Source: Chryseobacterium shigense
GTDB taxonomy: Bacteria > Bacteroidota > Bacteroidia > Flavobacteriales > Weeksellaceae
Direction of reading: 5' to 3'
Length of the DNA: 64,000 nt
Assembly (NCBI RefSeq): GCF_014207845.1
Contig: NZ_JACHLC010000004.1
Coordinates: 1 to 64,000, forward strand
Shown here: positions 54,900-63,821 of the stretch, piece by piece
Layout: every line of letters begins with the position of its first letter
Numbering within the stretch: the first letter of the stretch is position 1
The notes under the pieces: model-generated
The model's input: the letters and a program-made list of their open reading frames with translations, nothing else
Told to the model about the DNA's origin: nothing
Database searches by the model: none
Position numbers and translations under genes: made by a program

Positions 54900-57025
54900 G
54901 AATTTGATTTCTCTTTCTTAAAATTATAATGATTAATCAGAATCCTGATTTCATTAAACTCAAAATCATTTGGCAATGCGTTCTTCCATTCCGTTAAGGT
55001 TTCATGGGGGTTTTTATAGAATTCTTCTTCAAATGCCTTAATCTTATCAGAGGTAATCACTCTTGAAATATCCAGCAATCCCTGTTCTGCAAATTTTGCC
55101 AGGTGGCCGATCACAGTTTCTTTTACCAGACCTCTTTCCAGAGCAATTTCACCGATGGTTTTCCCCTGTTCAAACAATTGAAAAGTCAAAACCTGTGAAG
55201 GAACTTTTGCGATCTTCATATTGATTTCCTGATCATTTTTTTCATCTAAAAGTTTCGTTTCCAGCAGATGAATTTCCTTTAAGCTGTTCAGATATTCTTC
55301 CGTGTCTTCCAGCCAGTTCCTGAATTCTTCATTATACTGTTTCAGACCTTTGGCTCCTTTAATTTCAGCATAAAATTCTTTCAGCGGATTGAAAACCTTA
55401 TCCCGGATTTCTGTAAAAAAGAAATTAACGGCTCCTTTGGTTTTGCTTTCAATATCAGACCATTCTTCCTTATTTTCAATAAAATTATTGACTTTCTGGG
55501 AAATTACCCGTTCCAGTTTTTCAAAGATTTTTCCGAGGTTAACTGTCTCATGTTTCAGCTGAAGATAAAGCTGGTTAGTCTTTACATGATCTATACTTTT
55601 TGTAGCAACGGAAAGCTTGTTCCATTCTTCCACTTCATGCAGAAACCACAGGCAATTTACGGTACGAAGAACTTTTTTAATGCTGTAATCATATTTTTCA
55701 CGGTTCAGGATGGCTTCTACATTATCATTGGCAAGGGTACTCCCCTGAAACTGCATGATTCTGTTATCCTTAAAAATAACTTCAGGCGTAATTTTGGATT
55801 TTAAAACAATTCCTTCCAGCGTACGGCACCTTGAAAGGGCTACATAAACCTGACCGGCTGTGAAGCTCTTCCCTGCATCAATAATCACATTATCAAACGT
55901 CAATCCCTGACTTTTATGAATGGTAACCGCCCACGCCAGCTTTATCGGAAACTGTTCGAAGCTGCCTAAAACTTCTTCTTTGATATTTTTTTCGGTATCG
56001 AGGAAATATTTTTTCTGTTCCCAGACTTCCCTCTTTACGGTAATTTCTCTTTCGCTACCATCAAGAATAACTTTGATCTCATTATCATCTAAAGCACAAA
56101 CTTCACCCAATTTTCCATTGAAATACTTTTTCTCACCACTGATATCATTTCTGATGAACATGACCTGTGCTCCAATCTTCAGTTCCAAAAACTGCTCGTT
56201 TGGAAACTGATTTTCCTTGAAATCTCCGAAAAGCTTGGCTTCATACGTTTTAACCGTCAGGTCAATCTCATCCAGTTTTTCCTGGTTGATTTCATCTGCC
56301 ATCTTGTTGTGAGAACACAGGTAAACGTAAGATTCAGTTCCTGCTTTAAAATCCGGATCATACCGTTTGTTAAGATCTTCAAAGTTGATATTGGCTACAT
56401 CACCGTCACGGATCGCGTTCAGGATTTCCAGAAATTTTTCATCCGACTGTCTGTAAACCTTCGTTAATTCAATCGTGAGAAGCGGAATATCTTTAACAGC
56501 AAGACTGTCGAAAAAAAATGGTGACTGGTAGCACATTTTTAAAATATGCTCGTCCCTCACCACCGGAGGAAGCTGGTAAAGATCCCCAATGAACAGCATC
56601 TGCACCCCACCGAACCGTTGGTTGTTTCTCCTGATAAACCTCAGCGAGAAATCCATCATATCAAGAACATCTGCTCTCAACATGGAAACCTCATCAATAA
56701 TAAGAACTTCTACTTCTCTTAAAAGTTTAAGCTTATCTTTTCTGTATTTGAAATGAGGCATCAGATCGGCAATATTATTTGCCAGACTTCCATCAATACG
56801 GTCCGTAGTAGGTAAAAACGTCCTTAAAGGCAATCCAAACATAGAGTGAATGGTAACTCCTCCTGCATTGATCGCGGCAATTCCCGTAGGTGCAACCACA
56901 ATATACTTTTTCCTTGTCTTTTTCACAAAGTCATTAAGGAAGGTGGTTTTCCCGGTCCCGGCTTTTCCTGTAAGAAAAATGCTTCTGTTCGTATGCTCTA
57001 TTAAGTCAAAAAAATGATTGTTCAT
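54896..57025 (-). CDS. PIF1/RecD2-like helicase with C-terminal helix-turn-helix
   Basis: 709 residues. SF1B core: Walker A 'GKAGTGKTTFL' (Lys26), 'IIDEVSMLRADVLDMM', 'FIGDLYQLPPVV', 'TIHKSQGLTFDNVIID', 'YVALSRCRTLEGI'. A helical region follows (about 440-600), then an HTH_40-like module ('LLTFQLFEQ'-type segment 'TIGEIALERGLVKETVIGHL') at about 630-690. PIF1 enzymes unwind 5' to 3' and help replication past structures. A TAATTTTG box (57040-57033) ends 8 nt before the ATG, suggesting a very short leader. Confidence 0.9.
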   Translation of the reverse strand: MNNHFFDLIEHTNRSIFLTGKAGTGKTTFLNDFVKKTRKKYIVVAPTGIAAINAGGVTIHSMFGLPLRTFLPTTDRIDGSLANNIADLMPHFKYRKDKLKLLREVEVLIIDEVSMLRADVLDMMDFSLRFIRRNNQRFGGVQMLFIGDLYQLPPVVRDEHILKMCYQSPFFFDSLAVKDIPLLTIELTKVYRQSDEKFLEILNAIRDGDVANINFEDLNKRYDPDFKAGTESYVYLCSHNKMADEINQEKLDEIDLTVKTYEAKLFGDFKENQFPNEQFLELKIGAQVMFIRNDISGEKKYFNGKLGEVCALDDNEIKVILDGSEREITVKREVWEQKKYFLDTEKNIKEEVLGSFEQFPIKLAWAVTIHKSQGLTFDNVIIDAGKSFTAGQVYVALSRCRTLEGIVLKSKITPEVIFKDNRIMQFQGSTLANDNVEAILNREKYDYSIKKVLRTVNCLWFLHEVEEWNKLSVATKSIDHVKTNQLYLQLKHETVNLGKIFEKLERVISQKVNNFIENKEEWSDIESKTKGAVNFFFTEIRDKVFNPLKEFYAEIKGAKGLKQYNEEFRNWLEDTEEYLNSLKEIHLLETKLLDEKNDQEINMKIAKVPSQVLTFQLFEQGKTIGEIALERGLVKETVIGHLAKFAEQGLLDISRVITSDKIKAFEEEFYKNPHETLTEWKNALPNDFEFNEIRILINHYNFKKEKSNS

Positions 57026-57108
57026 TGTGCTTCAAAATTACGGAAATGAATTTGAATTTCTTACCTTGGCATAACTTTTGAAAATTCTTTAACAGAAAAG
57101 AAATTATA

Positions 57109-57558
57109 ATGAAAAAAAGTTTCATATATACTCCACTATTAGCATTATGCACTATTTTTGCCACCGTTTCATGCAATACATCCAAGAACACCAATACAAA
57201 TCTTCCAAAAGATATTTCGGAAAGACCTGCTGACGAGGACAGCCAAAAATATGAACAGGCCCAGCTGGATAAACTAAAAGCGTCCATTGAATCTGAAGCC
57301 TCCCGCGAAAAATGCACCAATGCTTCGGAATGGACTTTTGCCCCAATGGGAACCAAAGCCTGCGGAGGACCACAGCAATATATTGCCTATCCTAAAAAGA
57401 TAGAAACCGCCCTTCTTCCGAGAATTGAAGAATATACACAGAAGGTAAAAGCATTCAACGAAAAATACAATATTGTTTCCGACTGTATGATGGTAATGCC
57501 CCCAACCTCAGTGAAGTGTATTAACGGAAAAGCCCAGCTTATAACAGCGGAACAATAA
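57109..57558 (+). CDS. Small lipoprotein, function unknown
   Basis: 149 residues. Lipobox 'FATVSC' (Cys22). After a charged linker, the core 'REKCTNASEWTFAPMGTKACGGPQQYIAY' and 'SDCMMVMPPTSVKCINGKAQL' holds four cysteines, likely two disulfides. I recognise this as a recurring small Bacteroidota lipoprotein but have no function for it. It stands alone, with a terminator about 85 bp downstream. Confidence 0.8.
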   Translation: MKKSFIYTPLLALCTIFATVSCNTSKNTNTNLPKDISERPADEDSQKYEQAQLDKLKASIESEASREKCTNASEWTFAPMGTKACGGPQQYIAYPKKIETALLPRIEEYTQKVKAFNEKYNIVSDCMMVMPPTSVKCINGKAQLITAEQ

Positions 57559-57640
57559 AAAGAAAATCAAAGCAAAGGTTATATATCTGCTGAATAATCA
57601 GCAACAAAACTCACCCAGGAGTTTATACTAAGGATTGAAA

Positions 57641-57667
57641 AAAGCTCTATCGTTATGATGGAGCTTT
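57641..57667 (+). terminator. Intrinsic terminator after the small lipoprotein gene
   Basis: Stem AAAGCTC/GAGCTTT extended inside by ATC/GAT, followed by a T-rich run. Confidence 0.7.
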
Positions 57668-57702
57668 GTTATTTTGTTTTAGGGGCAAATAATGAAATTT
57701 TT

Positions 57703-57806
57703 TAGAGTTGAGAAACAAGAGCCAAGAATCAAGATACCAAATTTCAGACATCAGACTTTTTATTGTAAATGTGAAAACTCTTAACTCGCAACCCGTAGCC
57801 CGCAAC
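57703..57806. repeat. Degenerate intergenic element, copy C
   Basis: Between convergent genes. Words in order: AAGAGCCAAGAATCAAG (about 57717-57733), TTTCAGACATCAGAC (57742-57756), AACTCGCAACCCGTAGCCCG (57783-57802). The same words occur reversed in copy B and, without a clear middle, in copy A. Confidence 0.6.
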
Positions 57807-57824
57807 TTATATATCCGCTAACTT

Positions 57825-58352
57825 TTAAACTTCCAGATTTTCCTTATACCACGAAGAATACTTCACATAATTATCTGCAATCCTGTTGACTTCCCCTTCC
57901 AGTAATTGGGTAGAAATATCTTTGATTTTCCTTGCAGGAACTCCCCCCCAGACTTCTCCTGATTTGATATGAGTTCCCTGCGTTACTACAGAACCTGCTC
58001 CTACGATGGAATTTTCTTCTACCAGGCAGGCATCCATAACGATGGCGCCCATACCTATAAGTACATTATCTTTGATGGTGCAGCCATGAACAATGGCATT
58101 GTGCCCGATGGAAACATTGTTTCCTATATTTAAAGGATGCTTCTGATAGGTACAGTGCAGCATGGCATTGTCCTGAACATTTACCTTATCTCCCATTCTG
58201 ATGTAATGAACGTCCCCTCTGATCACCGCATTGTACCAGATACTGCAGTTCTCCCCCATCGTAACGTCCCCTATAATGGTAGCCGTTTCTGCCAAAAATG
58301 TACCCTCTCCTATCTGAGGTGTCTTTCCTAAAAGTTCTTTTACAATTGCCAT
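57825..58352 (-). CDS. Gamma-carbonic-anhydrase-like left-handed beta-helix protein
   Basis: 175 residues from the ATG at 58352; longer N-terminal codons to 58427 are unlike the family. Hexapeptide repeats run through the whole protein ('IIGDVTMGENCSIWYNAVIRGD', 'IGNNVSIGHNAIVHGCTIKDNV'). Metal-ligand-type histidines sit in 'AMLHCT', 'SIGHNA' and 'IVHGC'. Members bind zinc or iron; some are carbonic anhydrases, others acyl-binding. Probably cytoplasmic. 'GGVPARKIKDI' is the family's C-terminal mark. Confidence 0.9.
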   Translation of the reverse strand: MAIVKELLGKTPQIGEGTFLAETATIIGDVTMGENCSIWYNAVIRGDVHYIRMGDKVNVQDNAMLHCTYQKHPLNIGNNVSIGHNAIVHGCTIKDNVLIGMGAIVMDACLVEENSIVGAGSVVTQGTHIKSGEVWGGVPARKIKDISTQLLEGEVNRIADNYVKYSSWYKENLEV

Positions 58353-58459
58353 AGCTTTGATTTGATAATTTGAAAATGAGTTCATTTGAAAATAATAATT
58401 TCTGCAACGGACTATTCTAGCTTTCAACTTCTATTTTTATATAACCGTGATAGCAAAAA

Positions 58460-58495
58460 TCTAATCTCTAATCTCTGACTTCTAATTTCTAATTG
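58460..58495. repeat. Short degenerate TCTAATCT tandem array
   Basis: About 36 bp of a loosely repeated 7- to 8-nt word (TCTAATCTC, TCTAATTTC) directly before the promoter of the nfu operon. Confidence 0.5.
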
Positions 58496-58497
58496 CG

Positions 58498-58505
58498 TAT
58501 TTTTG
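58498..58505 (+). promoter_or_regulatory. -7 box of the nfu operon; excludes the TTG start
   Basis: TATTTTTG; its last three bases are the TTG at 58503 that would extend the nfu frame. The ATG at 58527, 21 nt further on, is therefore the start. Confidence 0.6.
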
Positions 58506-58526
58506 TATCTCAAATTTAACAAAAAA

Positions 58527-59405
58527 ATGCGTACGATACTTATAGAACCAACCGAAAACACGAAAGTGATGAAATTTGTCGCGGATTATAACCTGATCCC
58601 GGGATCTTTAGAGTTGGACAGAAGTTCAGATATTTCAGAAATTCCTTTAGCCCAGGAACTTTTCAATTATCCTTTTGTGGAAAGAATTTTCATTACGGCT
58701 AATTTTGTAGCTGTAGCCAAACAGGATACCATAGAATGGGAACATGTGGCGGAAAGCCTTAAAAATGTAATTGAGGACGAATTATTGGCCAACCCGAGAA
58801 TTTACCTTCAGAAAAGAAAGGAAATGTACCAGATCTATGCGGAAATGACACCTAATCCCAATGCGATGAAGTTTGTTTCCAACAAACTGCTTATAGAAGG
58901 ATTTGTGGAAGTGAAATCAAAAGAGGGAGCAGAAGGCGTTCCTTTGGCTCAGGCTATTTTTAATGAATTCGATTTTGCAAAAGAAGTCTTCATTTCTGAC
59001 AATTTTGTTGCCGTAACAAGAGATAATTCTGTAGAATGGCATCAGGTAATGATGGCTGTACGCGGTTTTATTGCCGAATATCTTCAGAGTGGAGGTGAAA
59101 TTTCAAATCTTGAGCCTCAGAAACATGAAAATCCTGTTGAAAAAATCATCAACAGGGAATATACTGATGACGAGCAGAAAATCTCAGACATTCTAAATGA
59201 ATATGTAGCTCCTGCAGTAGAAAATGATGGCGGAAAAATCTCTCTTATGGAATATGACCAGGAAAACAAAACCGCTAAAATGCTGCTACAGGGAGCCTGT
59301 TCCGGATGCCCAAGCTCTACCGCTACTTTGAAAAACGGAATTGAGAATATTTTAAAACAATTCGTTCCTGATTTGGTGGAAAAAGTGGAAGCTGTAAACG
59401 GATAA
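58527..59405 (+). CDS. nfu: Nfu-type iron-sulfur scaffold protein with duplicated N-domain
   Basis: 292 residues. Two tandem Nfu N-terminal domains (about 1-90 and 100-190; 'TILIEPTENTKVMKFVADYNLI' and 'YAEMTPNPNAMKFVSNKLLI') precede the NifU-like C-terminal domain, with the cluster-binding pair in 'ACSGCPSST'. It holds and passes [4Fe-4S] clusters. It leads an operon with an FMN reductase and ferrochelatase, fitting iron and haem handling. Confidence 0.93.
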   Translation: MRTILIEPTENTKVMKFVADYNLIPGSLELDRSSDISEIPLAQELFNYPFVERIFITANFVAVAKQDTIEWEHVAESLKNVIEDELLANPRIYLQKRKEMYQIYAEMTPNPNAMKFVSNKLLIEGFVEVKSKEGAEGVPLAQAIFNEFDFAKEVFISDNFVAVTRDNSVEWHQVMMAVRGFIAEYLQSGGEISNLEPQKHENPVEKIINREYTDDEQKISDILNEYVAPAVENDGGKISLMEYDQENKTAKMLLQGACSGCPSSTATLKNGIENILKQFVPDLVEKVEAVNG

Positions 59406-59415
59406 TCCATTTTAA

Positions 59416-59946
59416 ATGCTACGTGGAAAAAAGATTTTGGTCATTATCGGAAGTGCCACAAAGCATTCCAGCAACCGGAAATTAATAGAACAGGTTCTGG
59501 AAAAGCACTCAGGTACTGATTTCCAGATTTATGATGAACTTTCTGTTCTTCCGCATTTTGACACTTCACTGACTGATACTGATACACCGGATGAGGTATT
59601 GAAGATCAGGAAAGAAATTGAAAATTCAGACGGCATTTTGTTTTCTACTCCTGAATATATCTTCAGTATTCCGGGCAGGTTGAAAAACTTACTGGAATGG
59701 TGCGTTTCCACCACTGTTTTTTCTGAAAAACCGGTTGCTGTGATAACGGCATCTGCCAATGGAGAAAAAGGACATGAGGAATTAATCCTGATTATGAAAA
59801 CACTCGGAGCTAAAACAGAAAACCGGCATCAGCTTTTAATAAAAGGGATAAAGGGAAAATTTAACAATGACGGCTTAGCTGAAAATAATACCTTTGCGGA
59901 AGTATCGGCATTGATATCAGATTTCGAAAACGCCATTCATAATTAA
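59416..59946 (+). CDS. NADPH-dependent FMN reductase-like flavoprotein
   Basis: 176 residues. Flavodoxin-like fold: 'ILVIIGSATKHSSNRKLIEQVL' (FMN phosphate loop), 'ILFSTPEYIFSIPGRLKNLLEW' (the family's 'PEYN' and 'LKNAIDW' marks), 'KPVAVITASANGEKG'. It supplies reduced flavin or reduces a quinone/metal. It is 10 bp after nfu and 11 bp before hemH, so an operon is certain in layout. Confidence 0.9.
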   Translation: MLRGKKILVIIGSATKHSSNRKLIEQVLEKHSGTDFQIYDELSVLPHFDTSLTDTDTPDEVLKIRKEIENSDGILFSTPEYIFSIPGRLKNLLEWCVSTTVFSEKPVAVITASANGEKGHEELILIMKTLGAKTENRHQLLIKGIKGKFNNDGLAENNTFAEVSALISDFENAIHN

Positions 59947-59957
59947 AATTAAAAATA

Positions 59958-60986
59958 TTGGATAAAAAAGGAATTTTACTGGTAAATCTTGGTTCTCCAA
60001 AATCTACAGCTGTAAATGATGTAAAGGAATATCTTGACGAATTTTTGATGGATGAAAAGGTAATTGATTACCGCTGGATCTTCCGTGCACTGCTTGTTCG
60101 CGGAATTATTCTGAATACAAGACCCGCAAAATCCGCAGAAGCCTATAAAACAGTTTGGACGGATGAAGGCTCTCCTTTAATTGTCATCACTGAAAAAATC
60201 CGAAAGAAGCTGCAGAAGCTTGTTGATGTTCCTGTGGAAATCGGGATGAGATATGCCGAACCTAGCATTGAAACGGGAATTCAGAAATTGGTTGACCAGG
60301 GAGTTTCTGAGATTGTTTTATTTCCACTGTATCCTCAATATGCGATGAGTACTACAGAAACCGTTATTGAAAAGGCGGAGGAAGTAAGAAAAAAGAAATT
60401 TCCAAAGGTAAAGATCAATTATATCCAGCCTTTTTACAATAGGGACATTTACATTAACTGCCTGGCAGAAAGCATCAAAGAAAAACTTCCTGAAAATTTC
60501 GATGTCCTGCAGTTCTCTTATCATGGGGTTCCGGAGAGACATATTTACAAAACAGATCCTACAAAGACCTGTAATCTTAATGACTGTTGTTCAAGAGACA
60601 CCAATCCAAGCCACCAGTTCTGTTACCGCCATCAGTGCTATAAAACTACAGAAGCGGTTATTGCCAAAATAGGGCTTCCGAAAGAAAAAACTATTGTTTC
60701 TTTCCAGTCAAGGTTAGGAAAAGACAAATGGATAGAGCCTTATACGGATGAAACTTTAGAAACGATTCCTAAAAAAGGAATAAAAAATCTGGCTATTGTC
60801 TGCCCGGCTTTCGTTTCCGACTGCCTGGAAACCCTGGAAGAAATCTCAGTGGAGGGGAAAGAACAGTTTCAGCACGGAGGCGGAGAAAATTTTCATTACA
60901 TCCCGTGCCTGAATGATGAAGACCGCTGGATAGAAGTGGTAAAAACACTCTGTGAAGAGAAGCTGAACGATTTCTATTTAATATAA
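59958..60986 (+). CDS. hemH: Ferrochelatase HemH with internal Cys cluster
   Basis: 342 residues from a TTG start (59958-59960) exactly where 'DKKGILLVNLGSP' begins. It inserts Fe(II) into protoporphyrin IX. Catalytic His189 in 'FSYHGVPERH' and Glu291 in 'DCLETLEEI' are intact. Residues 205-227 hold five cysteines (205, 210, 211, 222, 227); similar internal clusters bind [2Fe-2S] in some bacterial ferrochelatases. It follows nfu and an FMN reductase, which suits a cluster-dependent enzyme. A strong two-way terminator follows. Confidence 0.95.
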   Translation: MDKKGILLVNLGSPKSTAVNDVKEYLDEFLMDEKVIDYRWIFRALLVRGIILNTRPAKSAEAYKTVWTDEGSPLIVITEKIRKKLQKLVDVPVEIGMRYAEPSIETGIQKLVDQGVSEIVLFPLYPQYAMSTTETVIEKAEEVRKKKFPKVKINYIQPFYNRDIYINCLAESIKEKLPENFDVLQFSYHGVPERHIYKTDPTKTCNLNDCCSRDTNPSHQFCYRHQCYKTTEAVIAKIGLPKEKTIVSFQSRLGKDKWIEPYTDETLETIPKKGIKNLAIVCPAFVSDCLETLEEISVEGKEQFQHGGGENFHYIPCLNDEDRWIEVVKTLCEEKLNDFYLI

Positions 60987-61007
60987 AAGCTCTACCATAC
61001 ATAAAAT

Positions 61008-61039
61008 AAAAGGCCACAAAATAAATCTTGTGGCCTTTT
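61008..61039. terminator. Two-way intrinsic terminator
   Basis: Twelve-bp perfect stem AAAAGGCCACAA/TTGTGGCCTTTT with an 8-nt loop, between hemH and the convergent M4 protease gene. Confidence 0.9.
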
Positions 61040-61055
61040 TCGGATATATTAAAAT

Positions 61056-63020
61056 TTATTTTTTAATCAGGTTTCCTGCTTTTTGTCCATTAACCGTTAC
61101 TACATATACTCCGGAAAGTATACTGGACGGAAGCTGAATATCTACTTTATTGATACCGTCTGTAATTTTAATCTTTTCAGAAAGTTCTCTTTTTCCTGTC
61201 AGGCTTACCAGCTCAACAATTCCTTTTCCTTCTTTACCTTCAAATTCAACAGTAAATTTGTCGGTAGCCGGATTTGGGCTGATGGTGTAAAGTGATGCAT
61301 CAGGTGCAGCTACTTTTCCAGCCGCAGAAGTACCTCCGCCAACACCTACTGCATTCCATGCATTGGTAACCTGTGTTACTTCATTGCTTCCGGCTCCGTA
61401 TAAGTCTGCGGCTGCCTGAAGCGAATACGTTCTTGCATTGGCAAATGTAGAGCTTGAAGTAAGGTAGTTGGTAAGTGTTCTGTAGGCAATAGCCCCTGCC
61501 TTATCCAGTCCTATTGCTGAAACATTATAGGCAAAACCTTTGTCATTAGTTCCTGATCCTCCGGTTACCAGTAAATAGTACCAGAAGTTAAGAACCCCTG
61601 AATTGGTGTGCACTCCGCAATAGTCGTTATAACCCGGCAAATTAGGATTTCCCTGGGGAGTACATGAACTGCTTGCATCCTTCCAGTAAGTTCCTTTATA
61701 CGTATCAGGCTGGCTATAGGCGTTAGGATTGGCCATATCCCTGATCACATAACTGAAATCTTCTCCCAGCTTCCAGCTTGCCTGTGTTGGTCTTGCCCAA
61801 AGCTCAATTGTATTTCCGAAAATATCTGAGAAACCTTCATTTAAAGCTCCTGATTCTCTCTGGTAAGCAAGATTTGCTGTTTTGGTGGTTAAGCCGTGGG
61901 TAATCTCATGACCACAAACATCAAGAGCTGTTAACGGTTTACCTCCATTGGTAGAAGAACTTCCGTCTCCATACGTCATTCTGGAGCCATCCCAAAATGC
62001 ATTAAAATAATTGGTTGAGTAATGGACATAAGATTTTATAGCAAAATTATTATTATCTATACTTTTTCTTCCGAATTTCGTGTAATAATAATCTAAGGTC
62101 ATTTCAGCTCCCCAATGCGCATCAGTAGCATATTGATCTTTATTGGTATTTACATTGTTCCAATTATTATCAGTATCTGTAAAATCTACCGCTGATGAAT
62201 AGTTGGTCCCTTTTTTCAGGTTGTATGTTTCTACGGCTGTTCCTCCGTTTCTTCCGGCTTCTCTTAATCTGTAACTTCCGCTGTATGAATCGGCAACAAT
62301 GGATCTGTTTCCGCTATACCCTGTTGTTGCAGTTCCCGGAGCATTGGTTTCATGAATCAGGGCATTGGTTCCCAAAACTTTTCCATCTTTAGCATCTACG
62401 AAAACATATTGTCTGCTTAACGGCTTTTCTGCATAAATATCGAATTTGTAAGCAAGCTTCAGATCTCCCATTTTTTCATCAGAAGGATCTGAATAATATA
62501 CCAGTTCTCCCTTTGGGGTAAAAGTTGCATTAGCATTTTTAGATTCATTTTTAATGAATTCCTCTTCTTCTTTGTTCTGCCATTTATAAGAGTCGGCTCC
62601 TACAAAAGACAGGGCGCTTTGTAATGCTGTGCTTTCAGAAATATTTGCTTTCTTTTCTGCAGCTACCGTTTCTTTAATAATCCACTTTCCGGTTTCTCCT
62701 ACAATTTTTCCGCCTTTGGTCTGTACAGCCATCATCCCGTATTCTACAGGAATTCCGTTAATTGTCTGCTGAAATCTGTGAGTTTCAAAGCCTATGTGAT
62801 CTTTTTCTGATCCCAACTTACGTGCCTGTCCCACTGAAAGTCTCTGAGATGTTTCATCAAATAAAACAGGCTCTCCTTTAAATGCAGGGCCATTTTTATC
62901 AAATCTCATGAATTCTGCGTGGAGACCACTTTTACCCGGAATTAATTTTGATGGAGTTTCCTGCCCAAAAACAAAGGCAGAAGCAGCAATGCTTACTGCG
63001 AAGATAAATTTTGTTTTCAT
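61056..63020 (-). CDS. Secreted M4 (thermolysin-like) metallopeptidase with T9SS signal
   Basis: 654 residues. Signal peptide ending FGQ; an FTP/PepSY-type propeptide (about 40-220); the peptidase domain with zinc ligands in 'CGHEITHGLT' and 'ALNEGFSDIFG'; and a T9SS type A sorting domain near the end ('YTISPNPATDKFTVEFEG', ending 'AGNLIKK'). It should be exported as a proenzyme and degrade extracellular proteins. Length and order match other flavobacterial M4 proteases. Confidence 0.94.
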   Translation of the reverse strand: MKTKFIFAVSIAASAFVFGQETPSKLIPGKSGLHAEFMRFDKNGPAFKGEPVLFDETSQRLSVGQARKLGSEKDHIGFETHRFQQTINGIPVEYGMMAVQTKGGKIVGETGKWIIKETVAAEKKANISESTALQSALSFVGADSYKWQNKEEEEFIKNESKNANATFTPKGELVYYSDPSDEKMGDLKLAYKFDIYAEKPLSRQYVFVDAKDGKVLGTNALIHETNAPGTATTGYSGNRSIVADSYSGSYRLREAGRNGGTAVETYNLKKGTNYSSAVDFTDTDNNWNNVNTNKDQYATDAHWGAEMTLDYYYTKFGRKSIDNNNFAIKSYVHYSTNYFNAFWDGSRMTYGDGSSSTNGGKPLTALDVCGHEITHGLTTKTANLAYQRESGALNEGFSDIFGNTIELWARPTQASWKLGEDFSYVIRDMANPNAYSQPDTYKGTYWKDASSSCTPQGNPNLPGYNDYCGVHTNSGVLNFWYYLLVTGGSGTNDKGFAYNVSAIGLDKAGAIAYRTLTNYLTSSSTFANARTYSLQAAADLYGAGSNEVTQVTNAWNAVGVGGGTSAAGKVAAPDASLYTISPNPATDKFTVEFEGKEGKGIVELVSLTGKRELSEKIKITDGINKVDIQLPSSILSGVYVVTVNGQKAGNLIKK

Positions 63021-63580
63021 AAAAAATTTTGTTTAGTGTGAAACGAATTTATATCTTTTTTGTAAAAAAGCAACGAAATAATTAAATAAAATTTAAAAAA
63101 TAAATAGAACAAATGTTTTAAATTTAATATATTTTTAAAAACAATGTAATTAATTGAAAATATTTTTATTTCTATAAAAATAATAGACTAATATTTTTTA
63201 CATAATTCAATATTTTATGAAATATTTTTTTCAATATGTGGAGCATAATAATTGATTATTCTGTACGGTATATAAAATATCCTAAAATTATTTATTCATC
63301 ATAGTTTTAATGAAAATGACCTATCATGAAGCAGGTTTTAATTCAAGTAACTATAAAATTCTCATATAAATAAGCATAGCATTATCAATAATTCTTTACA
63401 AAAACCTGCTTTAACGGTCAAGTATTAAAAATAATATAAAACACCCCTAAAAAAAAACAATAATAATTTTAAAAAAAACATAAATATTCAAGATGCACCC
63501 CTTTTAATTTTCAATAAAATACAAATATTAAATATTTTTATTACCTTTACCCTATCAAACAACATCATTAACCCCAAAAA
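63021..63580. other. Very AT-rich divergent intergenic region
   Basis: 560 bp with long A and T runs between the M4 protease gene and the possible toxin-antitoxin pair. No frame, repeat or RNA was recognised; no clear promoter consensus was found. Confidence 0.45.
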
Positions 63581-63817
63581 ATGAAAATGATGAATGCTAC
63601 AGCCCAAATTTTAGTACATAAGATTGAAAACTTTACACCGGAACTGCTGGAAACCTTAGCAAAAATGGTTGAGAATTTAGAAATCCAGAACAAATTATCC
63701 GTTCCTCAATTTCAGATTGATGAAGTTTTGTACAGAATTCAGTTTCATCAGGAAAATCCGAAAACAAAACTTGATTTTTATGAAAATATTTCTGAACTGA
63801 AAATGAGCTGTGCCTAA
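63581..63817 (+). CDS. Small protein, candidate antitoxin
   Basis: 78 residues, no signal. A predicted helical start ('ILVHKIENFTPELLETLAKMVENL') is followed by 'VLYRIQFHQENPKTKLDFYENISELKMSCA', a C-terminus I associate with short antitoxin-like proteins of Chryseobacterium. Four bp separate it from the next gene, whose start resembles RelE/ParE toxins. The assignment depends on this pairing. Alternative ATGs lie at 63587 and 63590. Confidence 0.5.
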   Translation: MKMMNATAQILVHKIENFTPELLETLAKMVENLEIQNKLSVPQFQIDEVLYRIQFHQENPKTKLDFYENISELKMSCA

Positions 63818-63821
63818 AAAA

